Assembly (NCBI GenBank): GCA_036362985.1
Contig: JAYGXS010000009.1
Coordinates: 21,968,047-22,032,046 of the forward strand
Reading direction: 5' to 3'
DNA length: 64,000 bases
Source: Ligula intestinalis
Taxonomy: Eukaryota; Platyhelminthes; Cestoda; Diphyllobothriidea; Diphyllobothriidae
Shown here: positions 1 to 11,506 of the stretch, one piece after another
Numbering within the stretch: the first letter of the stretch is position 1
How the letters are laid out: each line of letters opens with the position of its first letter
The notes under the pieces: model-generated
The model's database searches: none
What the model was told of the DNA's origin: nothing
The model's input: only the letters and a program-made list of their open reading frames with translations
Made by a program: the position numbers and the translations under genes

Positions 1-140
1 AATTCACTCGGGTCGGATTTAATGGTTTATTTATTTATTTATATGACGCTGTCCGTCAGCCTGCTTGTTTATATGCTGCCCGGTGAATAGCAAAGTCATG
101 CAAAACCATTCCGCTTTCCGATTTCCAAGAAGATAGAGTA
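1..140. other. Unassigned AT-rich start of window
   Basis: I see no gene here. A short ATTT repeat lies near positions 27-42. It resembles the tails of LINEs elsewhere in the window, but no LINE body precedes it inside the window. Confidence 0.3.
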
Positions 141-1100
141 TGGCGAGTGCTGCAAGCAAAATGCCGCACTTTGCGAGAGACTGGTAAGCACTCGCAAAAC
201 AAAATTAAGTAGGTTTGCAATGCTGATAATGTCAAGTCTTTTCGGTCATGTCAGGAATCCGGCTCTTCACCGAGCTTTTTTCTGACCACTTACAAAAGGT
301 GAATTGTGTAAAAAATGGCTTCTCATATAGCACGCATTTTTTTTATGGATTCTAGCTGCCTTTAGAAATTCAAATCTATTTAAAATCTGTTTTTCCTGTA
401 CTCGTTTGATAAGAAATTACGTCTTCTTTAAATTTTGTGCTTATCGAAAGGGTAGCTTTTGGTTTTAAAAAAAGCTTTTAATTTTCAGATTGTTTACCGC
501 TGTGATGTGGTACGTTATAATACATTTATATCCGTCAATTTATTAATGCTGCCTGCAATGGACACAGTCTGATTCACATCTATTACAGCATTTTATGAGA
601 ACAGAGCGACCTCCTCCTCAAACCGTAGGCAGAAAGGTTTTTTCCTTAAGCAGAATGTACGCAGCATGCTGTTTGCAAACCTTGAATTCAGGGTGTAGCA
701 GTTGGTACATTTCAAAAATATTCGGCAATTTATAAACCTTTTTTTAAAAAAAAGGTAGCCTTCCTGTAAGTATAAGATTTAAAGAAGGCGTAATTTCCTA
801 CAAAACAAGTACAAGAAATGATATTTTTGTGCATGTTTTCTATAAAAATATATTTTAATTTATGAAGTCCGTCAAAATCCCTGATAAAAAGGCGTGTTAT
901 ACAAGTAGCCATTATTTTATCGAATCCACTTTTTGCAAGCGGTCAGAAAGCAGCTCATTAAAGAGCCGGAATCCTGACTTGACCGAAAAGACTTGATATT
1001 AGACTGCACAATAATCAGAATTGCAAACCTACTTCATGTTCGTTTGCGAGTGATTACCAGCCTTTCGGATAATGCGGCATATTGCTTGCAGCACTCGCCA
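141..1100. repeat. Long imperfect inverted repeat (foldback)
   Basis: Two arms, about 141-497 and 722-1100, are reverse complements of each other over their whole length with scattered mismatches and small indels. A spacer of about 220 bp separates them. Shared strings include ggcgagtgctgcaagcaa, aagtaggtttgcaat and aagtcttttcggtca. Both arms, read inward, contain a similar start (ATGGCT followed by a diverged ATARCACGC). In arm 2 (minus strand, 912-730) this opens a 60-codon frame; in arm 1 a stop interrupts it. It could be a foldback or MITE-type element, or an inverted duplication. I recognise no transposase and found no clear target duplication. Confidence 0.7.
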
Positions 1101-2989
1101 AAATGTATGCTACGGAAGTTCGGCTAAAACCCATGGTCGACATTTATGTTAAAACGCAGTTACATGACAGCGGATTACTCTTGCGCCTTTTATAGAAGAC
1201 TGTTTGGCGAATATGCCTTCCCCAAAAAATGTTCGCGATACTTACACAGTTGAACAGCAAGCTTATATTTAAGTAGAAAGCAGCAGACGCGGTGAGTATT
1301 TCGCAGTGCGGCCTGTAACCCAAGGGTAACTAGATCGCTGGGAATGAATGGTTCGCAAATTTGGGGAATCCAGAATGATGGTTCACTGCGGCCAACTGTT
1401 GGTCGTGCCCTTATTCCCACGATGAGTCAATCTCATAGAAAGGCACACGTGCGCATGAACGCGCACTCGTCAGCGTCGTGCATCGGCTGTAGCCGCTGGG
1501 CTATCGTCCACTCTGATTGGTCCATGTCTGCGAGAAGTTGTTCGGCGCTTCTAGGACTCCCTCTTGCAGCGGATTGGCCAGAATATAGCCAATCTGAAAG
1601 GGCTGCTATGACTGCCTACAGCTTTTGCAGTGATAATGACTTGCTGCTTTAAATACATTTTCTGATGGCCAATTGGGTTCGCACTCTCGCCCATGTTGAT
1701 TTTTGTGACAACTGCCGGGCCAGCATAGGCTTCGTATGAATTTTAAGTACAAGGCTGGATCGTAACACTGAGGACTTGTGAACAAGTAGTTAGCGTTAAA
1801 TTACCTGCGGATGTGGGCGAGGGCTGCCGCAGCGTCGGCACGAAAGATAGCTGCATGCAGAGTGGATCGAATTACGTGGGCCAGTTGCCGTTACACTCAA
1901 GTACACACTTAGTGAAAACTTCCGAAGGTCTGGTGAAATTGAATTCTGATTCCACACACATTTATTTATAAATCTAAGACTTGATTCGGTTTGGGAAGCG
2001 GTATTGAGGTCAACTCAATCCCACGAGTCCTTATAAACACCCATTTGGAGCTTTAATCACAATGAAAAAATAACAGTTACGGCTGCTCTTACTCGGGCAT
2101 TACACCTTACTGTCAGATAGTCTGTTGGATGCCCGGTGGTGCTTATTTTATATATTATCGCTACTGAAACCATATCAGTGGCACTTCCACTCGTATAGTG
2201 CACGTCCCCATCAGAGCATTCGGTGAGTCCAGGGTGATGAACAACCTGATTGGCGGACGCACGAATAGTTCACTCACCTTTCATCTGGAGCTTAAAGCAC
2301 TTGCACTCAGAGTAACGTCCACACTCCAGTAACTGCCTAGGCTGGCGATCTAAGTCAGGCAAGGGCGCCCAGAATGCCTCCCCACCCGGCGGTCAAATCC
2401 GGTTTTCGGAGAGATATGCCAGCTTAATAGATGCGTTGAGGCCGAATTCATAGTAGGTCAAACCCCCCCCGTCCTTAGATCCCAAGGGAAATAGGAAAAG
2501 CTATCGAATTCGACACTTCGACAGCTCTCGTCTATTACAATATAATCTGCTTGAAAGGTGGCTGTACCACCAATCCGCCTCCAACTATCGGAGCACTTTA
2601 GCCAGAGAGGCGTACAACTTGACGTTATAACTTACCATACTAACAGGCTAGGTACTTGCAAAAAGGCCGAACGTATAACTTTTTAGATAGCCTGTGTCGG
2701 TCTTGGCAGTTTCTTACCAACCTGGAACGGGTGGACCATTGCGGGAATTATTTGTCATCTAGGTGTTGAGGCAGATCTATTAGGAGTAACAATGTTTAGA
2801 ATCTCCTGGGCAGGAAACTAGAAAGTGTTCTATATATATATATGTATATACCAAAGCACATCACCTTCTTTCTGGGCACCTACTTTAGGTGAGTCAGGAC
2901 AAATATTGCAGTAGTACCAGCACAAGAGGCCACTATCACTCAATAATAAGTTAGGCTATGTTTCTGGTCTGTATTGAAGAAAGCGGCTT
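1101..2989. other. Non-coding stretch with a CCAAT cluster
   Basis: No supported exon. The stretch holds a CCAAT/ATTGG cluster (1515-1677), an 8-base C run (2463-2470) and a short TA microsatellite near 2833-2850. The longest open frame (1344-1652, plus) has no recognisable domain and I do not call it a gene. Confidence 0.3.
1515..1677. promoter_or_regulatory. Cluster of CCAAT boxes
   Basis: Four CCAAT-type motifs in both orientations occur within about 160 bp: ATTGG at about 1516 and 1573, and CCAAT at about 1589 and 1669. They lie in locally GC-rich sequence followed by AT-rich sequence. Such clusters are typical of NF-Y-bound promoters, but no exon nearby confirms a promoter. Confidence 0.2.
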
Positions 2990-3165
2990 AGGCCTGATTC
3001 CTGCTCGGTTATCTCGACTCTGTCTTGTCACCGGTTCAAGGGGGGGACGTTTTAGACTGTGGTAGATGGTTGCTCTTTTACCCTAACTATACCTGACTAC
3101 AGTCACCATCCCTGCTCTTGGGCATATGGTGGACATCATCGACACTCGAAACAGACAGTGGACGC
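2990..3165 (+). repeat. Dispersed repeat, copy 1 (inverted partner at 4675-4862)
   Basis: This segment matches the reverse complement of 4675-4862 over about 170 bp. Shared blocks include tctcgactctgtc, caccggttcaag, cctgactacagt and gcatatggtgg. I find no open frame shared by the copies. A 14-base C run (3210-3223) follows it. It is probably a fragment of an unrecognised interspersed repeat. Confidence 0.6.
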
Positions 3166-4674
3166 ATTAAATAATTTCATAAGATCAGTCAACCTTGTAG
3201 ACCTCCTAACCCCCCCCCCCCCCTCCCTTCCCGATACTGCAGAAGTGTAATTTAAACACTTTATCAGATTGTGTCGCAATCACCGTATACGGAAAACTAC
3301 GCCCCTTAACGGACCGCATGGTAGATGCGCTGCGCCGACTCGGGGACCAGATCAGGGCACGGAGCAGACGTTACGCACCCATAATAAATGCCAAGCAGGG
3401 GGACGGTAAGCGTTCGTGGCACGCGTAGGCGCCGGCTCGGACCACAGTTGCCTGTGGCCTTTACGGAACTCTCACTCCACGGGATTTGAGTCAGACTTGC
3501 TAGTTGCGGCCGCCTGCGCCCGGCCCTGCCTCTAGTCTCCTCGACTCTGTCTTGTCACCGAGCACAGGCGACTTCGTCGGACAGTGTGTTAGCTTGAACT
3601 GCAGTTCCTTAAGGTACACGGTTTCTGTTTGGACTACTGATCTAGAAGTCTGACGTAGCAATTAAGATAAGCAAGCTCTCGCCACAGCTCCTCCTAAACC
3701 CCAATCTCGAAAATGTTTTTTTTCTAAGCACGAACCTACCCAATCCACCCTACTGTAAGTAGAGTAAATATGCCATATGATTACCCCCCCCTTTTTAATT
3801 AGCGGTTTAGCGCGGGATGGGGGGTTTCAAAGACACCGCGCATATTATTAGGTCTTGCGGTTCTTTCGTTTTGGGCCACAGCCGCGCTAACCAATTTTTC
3901 TGCTGACTTGATTACCATCAATTTCATTTAGAGCACGTACCTCCACTACTGCTTATTTACTGCCGACCCCTTTCGGCACGCCCCCGGCCGCGTAGACAAA
4001 GCAGTTCAATCAGGAGGAGGAGGAGGCGGAGGTGCGGAATTGGTCGTAATGTGGACATTTTCACGCCCTAAGCCGCCTGTGTGGCTAACACATACCTTTG
4101 GCCGGTTCAGGTTCCTGAGTCTTGTACGCCGCTATTTCATCTACTGGCCACGCGGATCGACATTTGCCACGGACTGTACAGTAGAGGGAAAAGTAGAATC
4201 CCGCGTTTTACAGGCGCAATAGTGCTAACGAATGTTTCTCGCTTCTATGCTCTTGTTGTGCTAAGATCCTGTTCAAGTATAGGCTGTGATTAAGTGGTGT
4301 ATGACGAGCTGTCTGTGACAGAGTGGCCCAGACAGGGATTCGTGCCGTCGCTTCCATTGCACGTCGGCTGGCTGGCCAGTAGCCCCGCCGGGTGGGCCTC
4401 AATCCTAAAGGTGTGGAGGACGGGAAGTCAGAGCAGCGTGGTCGGGAGGGGCTGCTCCGTCGTCAAAAACAATGATGTAGAAGAGGGGAGACAGATCCAC
4501 CGTAGGGGGAGGGGGTTGGTGTAGCGTTGGCGGCACACGTAGGTGCACACTCACGCCGCACCAACCACCCATGGCCTTTATGGCAGTGCTGGCCGCTTGC
4601 AGCCGGCCCCGCCTCTGGTCTCCTTGACTCTGTCATAACAGAGGGCACAGATGGGGGGGGGGGGGCAGGGAGGG
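3166..4674. other. Non-coding stretch with direct repeat pieces
   Basis: No supported gene. Pieces around 3527-3585 and 4603-4650 are similar direct copies (cctgcctctagtctcctcgactctgtc against a diverged version) of the same repeat family as the inverted pair. There is a GGA-rich tract near 4012-4033 and a 13-base G run at 4653-4665. Open frames at 4040-4530 overlap one another on both strands and look like chance frames in GC-rich DNA. Confidence 0.3.
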
Positions 4675-4862
4675 TGCGTTGATGATGACAGTTCGGTCAT
4701 CGACTTCGACCACCATATGCTCCAGAGCAGGGATGGTTACTGTAGTCAGGTCTATTGAAACTAGACGAGCAGCCACAGTCTACCAGTCTAAACCTCCCCC
4801 TCCGCTTGAACCGGTGACGAGACAGAGTCGAGATGACCGAGCAGAAATTAGGCGTAAGCCGT
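4675..4862 (-). repeat. Dispersed repeat, copy 2 (inverted relative to 2990-3165)
   Basis: This is the reverse-complement partner of 2990-3165. The two copies lie about 1.5 kb apart in head-to-head orientation and could form a long hairpin in transcripts. Related but more diverged stretches, sharing the cagttcgaccgtcgattt and cgtgctccaca blocks, occur near 5100-5190 and 56860-56950, which suggests an interspersed family rather than a local duplication. Confidence 0.55.
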
Positions 4863-5601
4863 TTTCTCTAATGCAGGCCAGAAACACCGCCTACCTTAGT
4901 CTTAAATGACAGTAGCATTTTGCGCTGGGACTACTGCACTACCTATGCTCGCTCATCTTCAGCAAGTGTCCAGAAAGACTCAAGTAGACCGAGCCTGATA
5001 TTGCTACTACTACTACTATTTGTACTGCTGCTTACTAGCAGTGTAGGTAAGGGGGGTACGCGATAGATCTAACGCGAACCTTCTATCACGTAAAACTAAT
5101 CCACCGCGCGTAAGTCACGTCCGTGGAGCACCAGGCCATTGTGGTGCACACGATGGGCTTCGTACAAATTGACGGTCGAACTGTCTCCTGTAGAAGCTCA
5201 ATTAGGTGCAGAGTTTTTATATACAACGATCAACCCGGCCCCGTTTTGAAGCGCCAGCAAGTTACTTTTCAGGTGGTTTATACAGGACAGGAGTAGTAGA
5301 GATCAAGACAATAAGTACACTGAACCACGACATGCCCAGCTGAATGTGATCCGGACATTATTCATTAGTAAAAAGGTGAAAATTATGAGAAAAGGAGGAA
5401 GGAGACGTGTGTTGGAAGCACGGAGCGCATAGATGTATACGTCCGTGAAACAAAGTAATCTCAACAGAGAGAGAAAGAGATAGATAAAACTGTCAATTCC
5501 GCCTCACTGGCCACAGTGCGGCCGGCAAGTATGAGCGAAGTAGTTGGGGGGAGGGGGGTACAAAGTCGAAGAGAAAAAAATAAGTGCGAGAAATCGACGG
5601 G
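4863..5601. other. Region downstream of the myosin light chain stop codon
   Basis: This region includes the expected 3' UTR of the minus-strand myosin light chain gene. I could not find a canonical minus-strand AATAAA within about 300 bases of the stop codon, so the transcript end is not defined. A CTA trinucleotide run lies near 5004-5018 and a repeat-like stretch near 5100-5190. Confidence 0.3.
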
Positions 5602-5780
5602 CTATGCGTTGGGCTGTTCCTCGTCATCCTGGCCGTGCATAATCATCTTGGTGAATTCTCTATAGTTGAATTCACCGTCCTTGATGGGTGCGCCGTGGAA
5701 GAGTTCATCCACCTTGTCGTCAGTCCAACGATCTCCCATGGTTGTCATCAGCTCCCGCAGACGTTCCTCATTGATATAAC
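5602..5780 (-). CDS. Myosin regulatory light chain, last coding exon
   Basis: This exon encodes the final 59 residues of a myosin regulatory light chain, an EF-hand subunit that wraps the myosin lever arm and controls contraction. It starts after a consensus acceptor (ctccccag, minus strand) and completes a glycine codon split with the exon at 12020-12260. It ends at TAG (5604-5602). The sequence [20 protein letters not shown] followed by a DDKVDELF segment and a FNYREFTK helix matches the C-terminal EF-hand pair of the non-muscle/smooth-muscle type RLC family. The tail is acidic (QDDEEQPNA). The family is normally ~170-200 residues, so together with the upstream exon about 139 residues are accounted for. 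The family assignment is firm. The muscle or non-muscle subtype and the gene name are not. Confidence 0.9.
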
Positions 5781-6977
5781 CTGGGGAGCATAAAAATGTC
5801 AACTTCAACAAATCTGCACAGTGTGAAAGTACTTCACTTGATCATGTGATCAGGCAACCATCAGCCGGACCAAAGATTTGTGTACGCGGGGGGAGGGAGA
5901 GTAGAAAAATGAAGCCTGGAAGGAGCAGGTCAGCAGCCTGGGTAACTCCAAATGCCCTCGCGGTTGCCAACTAGTGCGCAAACGCAAATGACTGCCTACC
6001 CCAATCCGGTCGGGTCAATCGCCTTCAAGGCTGGTTCGCAAAGGACCTAAACTTGATGACTGCCAGACTCACACACATACACTGCGGACGCGTCTCTTCT
6101 CGGGTGCAGACGCAGGCTCGTTCAACAGTCAACTTCCCCCAACCCATTAATTGGAAGCTGGAATAGCCGGATAGTTTAACCCGAATCCGGGCTGATACTG
6201 AGCTTGAGACACAGGATTACTTCAGTCACAGGATTATACTCTGTCAGGTGTCATCCCAAGCACTCCAAATAACCCACGAGCAGCGTTCACCTGGTATAGC
6301 AACTGGAAATTAACTATCAAGGTATCACGCCAGGAAGGAGACAGTCGTTGTCGTACGTTTGTAGCGTCTTCCACTTCCGGCGTCACGCCGCACGAGAATT
6401 CTTGGCCACCCTTGGGACATCCAATCACAGGTGTGCATTAAGGACTATCGACCAATCAACTCATCAAACGGCCAGTGACTCACTCTCACAGGAAGTTTAC
6501 GCATTCACACTAGTGGACATACGCGCGCGGAGGCCCCGAGTTTGTCGTGCATCGAATCTTTCCTCTCTTCTTCCTATACGAAATTGGGCATGATGATTGT
6601 CTCGTTCAGAGTAGAAACACCGCTTACGCCACTAGTCATTCGCGGGCGTGAGTACATGAATAGGTCCAGCAAGAATGGATAGTGTCGTTGGGTTGATAAC
6701 CTCAGAACAGAGAGTTCGGCTGCAATGGCGCCTGTGGTCTCTAAAGTACCCTGCACTCAGTTGAGACCGAAGGTACCCCTTTCTTGTTTGTGTGTAATCC
6801 TTACCTATCGTACGCGAGTAAAAGTCATCCTCTCTGGTTGAACCTTAAGAGTCCATGACACTACAACGAGCCCTTAACTACCCACTCTAATATCACTGTT
6901 TGATTTTTTCATATGTTCAGCCTCCACCACCTCCACAGGTACGTGGTAAGTTGTCTGCAATGACCTCTCAGCATATT

Positions 6978-7075
6978 TTCGCCTGCAGTTCCCGGTCAGG
7001 CACCCAACCCCTCTCCCCTCCCGTGGACCTTTGGCTTAAGGCAGTTGACTTCGGCGGGGGCTCTTGATCAAACAA
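6978..7075 (+). mobile_element. LINE-D 3' fragment
   Basis: This short segment matches the end of the LINE-D ORF seen at 11770-11870, including the blocks caggcacccaac and ccgtggacctttggcttaa. It is a decayed piece without an open frame. Confidence 0.5.
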
Positions 7076-7179
7076 AGACTACGACATAGACACAAACGTG
7101 CCTTGAAAACAGACAGTCGGTTTCGACTTCCACGAACCCAAGATAGGTAAACCAACAGCGCCGACTAAACGGCACAGCA

Positions 7180-7900
7180 AGTGACAACCCGAAAACTAAT
7201 CGGATCGCGCGCCCACGCGCGCGACACAGCGTCGACTCGAAACACCCACGGCAGACCTACAGTGGCCGAATCAGGTGTATGCAGGGTGGGGAGAGAGAGA
7301 CAGCGAGCAGAATTGATGACTCATCGGCATATTGCAGGCGGTAAGGCGTTCGCCGCTAACGGGCCTTTTTTCAGAGCCAGAAGAAAGCGGCGACGAGACG
7401 ACGCTGACACCCACCAATCAGAATCGCGCACTCCTGCCTGCTCCCCGCCTCCGCCAATCAGACGCGAAGGCCTTTGCGTGTGTGTGGGTGGGTATGTGCA
7501 CGCACGCAGGCAGGCACAAAAGTTTTCGCCTGCAGTAGGCAAGTTCAGGCTGCAGCCGCCGCCGCCGCTAACATACGTAAACGTGCAGAAAATTTGCATA
7601 GCGTGTGAGCAACAACGGAGGTGAATACGGATCAGTGTTTAGGGTGCAGTGCAGCGCACAGAGACCGTGCACTTCTAGCCTCCGCGGTGTCTTCTCTGCG
7701 CGTTCGCCAGAGGAGCGCGCGTATGCAAAACAGAAAATGAGAATCTCGCATAATCTTTGTGGGACTTTGAGGCCAAAACAACGTGGTTTTGCGTTGTTGG
7801 TTAGCCGGGGGAGGGGGCGGGGCCTTAGTCATACCCGACGACGCGATCGGTTCCCACAGTGTTGGCGACGAGATCGTGACGGACTGTGTGTGCCGTCAAG
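7180..7900. promoter_or_regulatory. GC-rich, CCAAT-containing island inside an intron
   Basis: About 700 bp of CpG-containing, GC-rich sequence contrasts with AT-rich surroundings. Two well-formed CCAAT boxes (caccaatcag at 7411-7420 and ccgccaatcag at about 7451-7461) are spaced 40 bp apart. It also holds a CG-alternating stretch (gcgcgcccacgcgcgcgac, 7206-7224) and a GCC triplet run (about 7553-7566). The long overlapping frames on both strands (7181-7624, 7321-7599) are what GC-rich DNA gives by chance. It could be an internal or alternative promoter, possibly on the plus strand, but no downstream exon is visible. Confidence 0.3.
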
Positions 7901-7947
7901 GAAAACTTTTACGGGCAAGTTGACTCAATTATAGAAAAATGTCGGTG

Positions 7948-8028
7948 GCCTCGGTGGGTTTCGAACCCATGACAACGAGGGCAAGGCTTGAATACAGCCA
8001 ACGCTCCAGCCAACTGAGCTACAAGGTC
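7948..8028 (-). tRNA. tRNA-like locus, possibly pseudogene or SINE head
   Basis: On the minus strand there is a near-perfect A box (TAGCTCAGTTGG, 8021-8010) and B box (GGGTTCGAAACCC, 7968-7956). An acceptor stem pairs GACCTTG with CGAGGCC except for one A-C mismatch, and the D stem is GCTC/GAGC. A T5 pol III terminator lies at 7939-7935. The best anticodon stem is only four pairs with loop GTATTCA (anticodon ATT, nominally Asn), and the variable region is unusually long. These flaws make a functional tRNA doubtful. A tRNA pseudogene or a tRNA-derived SINE head is as likely. Confidence 0.5.
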
Positions 8029-8766
8029 CTGACCGGGCACCGTAAATTTGATCACAGTCTACTACTACAACTGCTAAAATCCACCAATTTTTGATACAGT
8101 AAGGTGACTATCTAAGCAGACTTTCCCAAGTACTCGGTTTCGAGTCCAGCACAGGACGAATAAGCTCCCCCCCCCCTGATTAATGGTTTTGACATATTTG
8201 AAATTGTTTAGTTAGTCCGTCCGTTCCAATCGTACGACCAAGAGCGGAATCACTGCTGTGCCTCCTTCTCCTCCTATCCGAGAATAAGAGTGACCCCCGC
8301 CCAACAAATGCAGGTGTTATGGCACTAAATCTCGCTAAGGATATGCATTTCCGCTTCCTAACCCTAACCGTAGCCCTAATTTCTCTGGATTTTGGTGCAC
8401 TTCCTATTCCTTGGTCCTGTCGGTGCGGTCACATGAACGAGCCCTACCCGGCAGAGAGTCAAAAACTTGCTCCAACGCAGCCTTAGCGACAGTGTTTTCC
8501 TTCTGAAGTCGGGCAAGGTAAGTAGGCCTAACTCAACTGCCTGGAAGACTTTTCGGATCCCAGGTTGAAGATGATGCGTCATGTAGCAAGCGAGAGCCGC
8601 GAGAATAATGAATGAGTTGTGCAAAAAACCTACCAGTAACTCCATGCGTTCAGACTACACCTCTCGGGGTGAACACCTGCTGCTCGCCTTGGTTCACGAG
8701 GCATGACGCACGCAGACTACGCTCGGAGGTTCCCTACAAGAACACTTACTTGCAGTTGATCCGATT

Positions 8767-9790
8767 AGCTCATGTTTTTGGATGAATCGGCTTCACGGAT
8801 GGCGGCGGTGCATTCACGGCGATCGGAAGCGAGCTCCTCGCAGATGCTAAGCCATTGTTTGTTCCAATGTCGCAAGCCGTAAACGGTTACGAGGCCCATC
8901 CGTTCAACGTCCGACTTAACGGTGCTGAGCCATATCTTCAGGTGACCGCTATCTCTAGTTTGCACCACGCGAGGGATTCACGGCCAAGCTGTAGAGGTCC
9001 ATCGACGGTTTGCGCAGGACGTGACCAAACCATTGGAATCGGCGATACTGGATGTACGATACTAGACTTCGTAGTTTGAAACACCTGCGATATAGCTTAA
9101 CATTGGAAATTCGATACTGCCAGAATGCTCTTAAGAGAAGTCGACGACACCAACGATCAAAGACTTCAAACGATAGGATTTCTGCCTTTCTGACAGGCCA
9201 TGTTTTGCAAGCATATACTAACTCCGGTCTGATTGATAATCTGTATATCAGCAGCTTAGTGCGTAAGTTGATGTCTGAACGAGACCAGAGTGGTCTGGCT
9301 AGCAGCCTAAATGCATTTCGAACCTGTGCGATTCAGTTCCTGATTTCTTTTTGGCCTGTCCGTCGGCTAACATATTCGAGTCCAAGTAGTGGAAGCAGCT
9401 AACTTCTTCGATGGGTTGATCGCTGATAAGCAGTGGTTGTGCTGTGCCAAGACGCGCAGGTAGGAACTTTGTCTTGCGTATATTAATCGGCAGACCAACA
9501 GTTGCAGCAAACCTGGTGATTCGGTCTGGCGTTGGCTGTAGTGACTGAGGGGTATTACCAAGTACGACAATGTCATCAGCATACCTCAGGTCAGATACTC
9601 TGAGTCCAGGGTTCATTTCACATCAACTGTACATCACCCAGTCGATCAAGAAGTTGAATAGAACTAGGGAGAGAAGGCACCCTCAGCGAACTCCGCAAAT
9701 CAGTGGGAAGGAATCCGACTCTTCACCAAGGGCTCTCACTTGGGATGATGGTGTGCTATAGTAGGCTTTAATCAGATTGAGCAACTTAAC
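8767..9790 (-). pseudogene. RTE-type LINE remnant (RT and C-terminal region)
   Basis: Read on the minus strand with frame changes, this gives the last half of an RTE-clade ORF2. First comes a decayed palm motif (CGVR followed by a stop where RTE elements have QGC, near 9690). Then come RYADDIVVLG (about 9590) and the INIRKTKF block. A LLIYRLSIRPELVYACKTWP segment follows (about 9250), and the C-terminus has RRFQWFGHVLRKPS and LKIWLSTVKSDVE ending in CEELASDRRE. YADD is intact but there are several stops and shifts, so the copy is dead. It is 5'-truncated near 9790. It belongs to a different RTE subfamily from the plus-strand copy at 10150. Confidence 0.8.
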
Positions 9791-10149
9791 TGGGAGAATA
9801 CGAAAAAGGCAGGGACCAGTGATTAAACCTCCCCCCCCCCTCAATGGGAGTGAGAAAACTGCAGTCCTGTAAGTTTGTGACGCTGCACCACAGCCTTCCC
9901 GTCGTTCGTAAACCCGACTAAGCCCGTTGCATAAGACGGCGAAATGGTGCCTGTGGTTGTGTGGGTGCTCACCTTTCTGGCAAACAATTGAAAGGCTACA
10001 GGACCGTACCGGACGAAGCCGTACTGAGCAGTAGTCGCCATGTCATATTACTGACTTGGTTTAAGCGATAATTATAAGTGACTGAATTGTGAGGTCGGTG
10101 TTCAGTCCCGGTGATATTGCGCTGTAAGCCTCAAGGTTTGGTGGTCTAC

Positions 10150-10945
10150 AGTCGGCAGTGTCGCGGTTAAATGAGATCGCTATGTCGGTAGGCATGTCCA
10201 TAAATTCCGGAAAGACGAAGTTGTTCTCGAGCTGCATCCCTGACCAGGAGAAGGCACCCCTGGGGATTAATGGCCATCAACTTGAAGTAAACAGCTTTAA
10301 ATACCTCGGGGTGAGGCTGCTACTGAATGGGCAGACAAGGATGACATTGTATCCTATAGAGGCTGCTCGCTGGGTTTTCTCAATCCTTCGAAAGCGCTTA
10401 TGGATCCGACGTGACATCTCCATCGCCACGAAGATTCATGTATGCCGTGCATCCATCCGGTCAGTTCTGCTCTACGGATGTGAATGCTGGGCTGTGCGCG
10501 CTAAATATGAGCGAAGACTGGAGGCCTTTGACCACCGGTGCCTGAGGACGATCCTGCGAGTCAAGTATAGCGACTTCATCTCAAATGAAACAGTCCGCAT
10601 CCGCTGCGATTGTATCACGAGGATATCTCAGGCCATTCATGAAAAGCGACTGGATGGTTTGGACACGTTCTCCGTCGTCCGCCCCACGGGTTTACCTATG
10701 CTGCCCTCGACCCGGCACCGCAGCCTACCTGGAAACGTCGAATAGGAGGGCAACTGAAGACTTGGCTCGACACCGTCCGTCAAGACATGGAAGCAGTTCT
10801 TGGACCTTCTATCTTCGGTCTCCGGCGCTGGAGAAGGGACTGGGTGGAGCTTTCGAGATCCGCTGCCGCCAATCGCCACGCATTGAGAGGTACCGTTCGC
10901 GACATCATTGAGGCCGGCTAGATCAGGCATGATCATAGCCGTAAC
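10150..10945 (+). pseudogene. RTE-type LINE 3' remnant, subfamily 1
   Basis: An open frame (about 10152-10745) encodes the post-palm part of an RTE reverse transcriptase: SVGMSINSGKTK, FKYLGVRLL, VLLYGCECWAVRAKYERRLE and FDHRCLRTILRVKYSD. It then shifts frame at the expected RWFGHVLR site. The nucleotide sequence continues to the element's 3' end (ctagatcaggcatgatca, 10919-10936). The palm aspartates are absent because the copy is 5'-truncated at about 10150. The same 3' end recurs at 16660-16835 and 54095-54545. Confidence 0.8.
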
Positions 10946-11506
10946 AAGTACAAGTAAAAGTTCATTCCTGGGGGTACTACAGCCGCACGAACCACAACTA
11001 CTTATCTGTTAGGCCTTAAAGAAGAAGTACGCAATCTACAGGATCAGTACTTCCTGTAAACTCTTGCCAACCACGTCAGCTGGAACAGGCAACTGCGCAG
11101 ATGCATACATAGTACGGAATAGTCGCTCACCCTTTTCCTTGACAAACAAGCGCCTTCCTCTAAGAAACCGAAAATATTCCAACAAATGTTCTGGCTAGCC
11201 TACATTTCAATATTTAAAGGTATATATTTTTCTCGCAGAGAGTGATGGGATGCATGCGTTTTAATCAATCTGCACCATGACGTCGATAAGAGTTTTTCCA
11301 TGCACTCACTTAGTCCAGCCAGGATAAGGTATCTACAGTTCACAGTCGGACTCGTGACTTCGGAATCCAAGGTTGATTTTTAGCCTCTTCCATATATAGG
11401 CCAATTCAGGAATGAGGCTGAAACTTGAGAGCAATTTCTCGGGGCCTAGGGTTTTATTGCTGAGAATAGGCCACACTGGTTCATGACACCACGACCTCTT
11501 TAGCCG

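Noticed and set aside
25..45. ATTT repeat as a LINE tail
   Set aside because: No LINE body can be seen because the window begins here.
7181..7934. Overlapping long frames on both strands
   Set aside because: Typical of GC-rich DNA where stops are rare; the frames conflict with each other.
8130..8160. Possible B box (ggtttcgagtcc) on the plus strand
   Set aside because: No convincing A box upstream and no SINE tail.
8358..8380. Telomere-like ccctaaccgtagccctaa
   Set aside because: Only two to three imperfect units; not an array.
10085..10130. Possible B box (ggtgttcagtccc) near 10100
   Set aside because: No A box at the right distance and no tRNA fold.
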